Shown here: piece after piece, positions 13,895 through 15,820 of the stretch
Layout: each line of letters starts with the position of its first letter
Numbering within the stretch: the first letter of the stretch is position 1
Source: Promethearchaeota archaeon
Lineage (GTDB): Archaea > Asgardarchaeota > Lokiarchaeia > Sigyniarchaeales > SOKP01
Reading direction: 5' to 3'
Assembly: GCA_019057355.1 (NCBI GenBank)
Contig: DXJM01000118.1
Location: 1-15,820, forward strand
DNA length: 15,820 nucleotides
Program-made: the position numbers and the translations under genes
Notes under the pieces: generated by a model
What the model saw: the letters and a program-made list of their open reading frames with translations, nothing else
Databases searched by the model: none
What the model was told of the DNA's origin: nothing

Positions 13895-15790
13895 TTATAA
13901 TTCAAAGGGGGATATCGTATCTTTTCCCTTCCTTTGATTGAGTTCAGTCAGGTTTTTCCTTTGTTCATTTAACAAGTTCCAGAAAAAAAGAGGCATGTTT
14001 TTTTCTTTTTTAAAATTACTTTCAATTCTCTCAAGTTTTTCTAAGATCTTTTTGGTTCTAAGAGAAAATTGTTCTTTATATGCCTCCTTGGAATAATCCT
14101 TATCGAGATAATCCTTAAAAAGCCTCTTTAAATCATCATACTTGGGAAGGTATCCAATTGGGGTCTTAATTGCCTCCGTTTTCCCGTGTGCTTTTTCCTC
14201 GGCCCACATGATCCAACAGAGTTTATCAAGCTTGCCATTTAAATATTTTCCATCATTGTTCTTGAGAAAATAATTCGTGGCAAAGACTTTTGGAGGCTTC
14301 TCGAGGGAATTCCCAAAATTTTTATGATTCTCCAGGTACTTGCTTAACGGAACTACGATAAAGTCAAGGTTGGCCATGGGACTTGAATCCCTCACCCCTT
14401 CCTTGCCAAGAGTCTGGGCGGTTGTTTCAGATTCAATAGAGGCACCCAGAAACACTCCATGTTCCCAATTCAAACTCTCAAGCACCGGAGGCATTGTATC
14501 CGGATCTCTTCCTCCATAAAAGATTCCATGAACGGGAATCCCGTTAGGATCGTGCAAGCTTTTATCAACGTTATTCAATTCCTCTATTCGAATCGTATAT
14601 CGCGCATTTGGGTGGGCATGAGGTATTTCTTTCCCATTTTCATCCTTGATCCCTTTGGTCCAATTCCCTGAAAAATTGATCCCACTTTCGGGAATCTCCC
14701 TTCCATCTCCAAGCCAATAAGGGATTCCATCTTTGACAAGGACATTTGAAAATATGGTCTCACGAGGCGTCTGGATTGCCTCGTAAATGATGGGGTCATC
14801 CTCCGGATTGACATCTTTAATAATTCCGAAAATTCCTTGCTCTATATTAACAGCGTGGGCAAAACCATCATCCCATTTTCTTAAATAAGCAATATCATCT
14901 CCCACAATAGTTTGACCAGGAAGCATTGCCGTGGAGGTCTTCCCACATCCTGAAGGAAACGCTCCCGTGAAATAGGAAACGCGATTATTTCCTTTTGGAT
15001 GCACTCCTAGAATAAAATAATGTTCGGCAAGCCAATCCTCGTTGTTTGATCTATTTATTGCTAATCTGAGAGCTAATTTTTTTAACCCTAAAGAATTTCC
15101 TGCATATTGATTGTTGATGGTAAGCACTCGATTTTCCTGCAAGTCCATGTAAACCCGCCGCTTATCAATGTTTTTAGTGATTGGAGGGTTGCCAATCAAT
15201 TCACCAGAAGAATGAATGAAGTAAAAAAAATTATCAGAACCTTTTAATTTCTTGAATTCCTCATATCCTTCTCTATAAAGCAGATCTTCACTATGAGCGA
15301 CGTAAAAACTATCGGTCAATTGAAGTGCAAGAATAGAAAATTTGGAGTTTTTTGGTCCCAAGCAAAAAAATCGAACCACGCATTCATTTCTTTCCATTAT
15401 TCCATCCATAAAGCTAAAGATTTCCTTTAATCCCTCATCCCTGTCGATGGTATTAATCCAGGGACTTGCATATTCCCCTTTAGGTATTAACACTCGAGTA
15501 TTATTTTTATCCCTGGCTTGATCGTGATTTGACATCGTAAAAAAACCGTCATAATGAATCGTATGCCCTTCTATGTTTAATTTTAGCTCTTCTCCAGTTT
15601 CAATGCACTTTTTTCGCACATAATCAATATCTTCTTGAGAATCTGAAATTACCGTGACTTTACTAGGTTTACATAACTCCACAAATTCATTTACAATGCT
15701 TAAAACCTTCTCATTATTGAGAGCTAAGAGTTTATTTAGATTCTCTTGAGTAAGAATGCCCTTATCTACTAAATTTTTTATCGTGGTCAT
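13895..15790 (-). CDS. pckG: Phosphoenolpyruvate carboxykinase (GTP), archaeal type
   Basis: A 631-residue cytosolic enzyme interconverting oxaloacetate plus GTP with phosphoenolpyruvate, CO2 and GDP. Recognisable segments are the R-loop region QARDKNNTRVLIP (91-103), SPWINTIDRDEG (109-120), YAGNSLGLKKLALRLA (229-244) matching the GTP-class GGNSLLGKKCFALR-type motif, and WLAEH (253-257) with the metal-binding His. Also present are the P-loop FPSGCGKTST (278-287) with the hyper-reactive Cys282, kinase-2 VGDDIA (296-301), and the guanine-side segments GIFYGGRDP and NWEHGVFLGA. The sequence departs from vertebrate enzymes in the manner of archaeal GTP-PEPCKs such as those of Thermococcales. A lysine-rich helical tail follows residue 550. 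The ATG at 15790 has no clear Shine-Dalgarno site; its promoter lies at or beyond the window edge. It is convergent with the roadblock-GTPase gene, 17 nt apart. Confidence 0.93.
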   Translation of the reverse strand: MTTIKNLVDKGILTQENLNKLLALNNEKVLSIVNEFVELCKPSKVTVISDSQEDIDYVRKKCIETGEELKLNIEGHTIHYDGFFTMSNHDQARDKNNTRVLIPKGEYASPWINTIDRDEGLKEIFSFMDGIMERNECVVRFFCLGPKNSKFSILALQLTDSFYVAHSEDLLYREGYEEFKKLKGSDNFFYFIHSSGELIGNPPITKNIDKRRVYMDLQENRVLTINNQYAGNSLGLKKLALRLAINRSNNEDWLAEHYFILGVHPKGNNRVSYFTGAFPSGCGKTSTAMLPGQTIVGDDIAYLRKWDDGFAHAVNIEQGIFGIIKDVNPEDDPIIYEAIQTPRETIFSNVLVKDGIPYWLGDGREIPESGINFSGNWTKGIKDENGKEIPHAHPNARYTIRIEELNNVDKSLHDPNGIPVHGIFYGGRDPDTMPPVLESLNWEHGVFLGASIESETTAQTLGKEGVRDSSPMANLDFIVVPLSKYLENHKNFGNSLEKPPKVFATNYFLKNNDGKYLNGKLDKLCWIMWAEEKAHGKTEAIKTPIGYLPKYDDLKRLFKDYLDKDYSKEAYKEQFSLRTKKILEKLERIESNFKKEKNMPLFFWNLLNEQRKNLTELNQRKGKDTISPFEL

Positions 15791-15820
15791 TATAATAACA
15801 TTCTTGAGATGTGTAAAAAT

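Noticed and set aside
811..15054. TTTGATCTA recurring at 811, 3571 and 11421 in non-coding gaps, considered as a shared operator
   Set aside because: A further copy lies inside the PEP carboxykinase gene near 15046, and the positions relative to promoters are inconsistent. The number is only slightly above what an AT-rich window would give.

Overview
The window looks like a fragment of an AT-rich archaeal chromosome, most likely from an Asgard (Promethearchaeota) lineage. The reasons are a fused roadblock-Rab-like GTPase, a second small GTPase of another family, a vWA protein with a eukaryote-like cross-brace zinc finger, archaeal TATA-type promoters close to start codons, an archaeal-type GTP-dependent PEP carboxykinase, and a Wood-Ljungdahl-type MetVF-HdrABC gene set. 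Lineage is inferred from gene content; no rRNA or tRNA gene is present to confirm it.

Layout. Positions 1-600 (+): two tandem paralogous cysteine-rich microproteins. 601-884: a gene-free stretch with two hairpin-forming elements. 885-1367 (+): hotdog acyl-CoA thioesterase. 1526-2500 (+): unrecognised 324-residue protein. 2532-3505 (-): a SpoIIAA/STAS-like protein and an Lrp/AsnC regulator. 3587-10238 (-): a compact set read as hdrA-hdrA'-mvhD fusion, hdrC, hdrB, metV, metF. 10239-10732: a 494-nt divergent intergenic region rich in inverted repeats. 10733-13877 (+): FGTPG-type small GTPase with a winged-helix-like tail, degenerate vWA plus PHD/RING-like zinc protein, and a roadblock-Rab-like fusion. 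13895-15790 (-): PEP carboxykinase (GTP), convergent with the fusion gene.

How the genes fit together. The large minus-strand set encodes what appears to be a complete methylenetetrahydrofolate (or methylene-tetrahydromethanopterin) reductase, MetF with its iron-sulfur partner MetV, wired to a heterodisulfide-reductase-type electron module. Its single 1159-residue HdrA polypeptide carries two FAD modules, several ferredoxin-like clusters and a C-terminal MvhD domain. The same functional parts form the MetFV-HdrABC-MvhD complex of the acetogen Moorella thermoacetica, so flavin-based electron bifurcation or confurcation at the methyl-branch reductase is a reasonable hypothesis. PEP carboxykinase and the acyl-CoA thioesterase fit central carbon and acyl-CoA metabolism but are not physically part of the set. 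The plus-strand 10.7-13.9 kb block looks like a regulatory or signalling module built on small GTPases.

Expression signals differ by class. The hdr-met genes carry strong GGAGG-type Shine-Dalgarno sites. Several plus-strand genes have a TATA-like box about 20-30 nt before the start codon and no Shine-Dalgarno site, suggesting leaderless transcripts.
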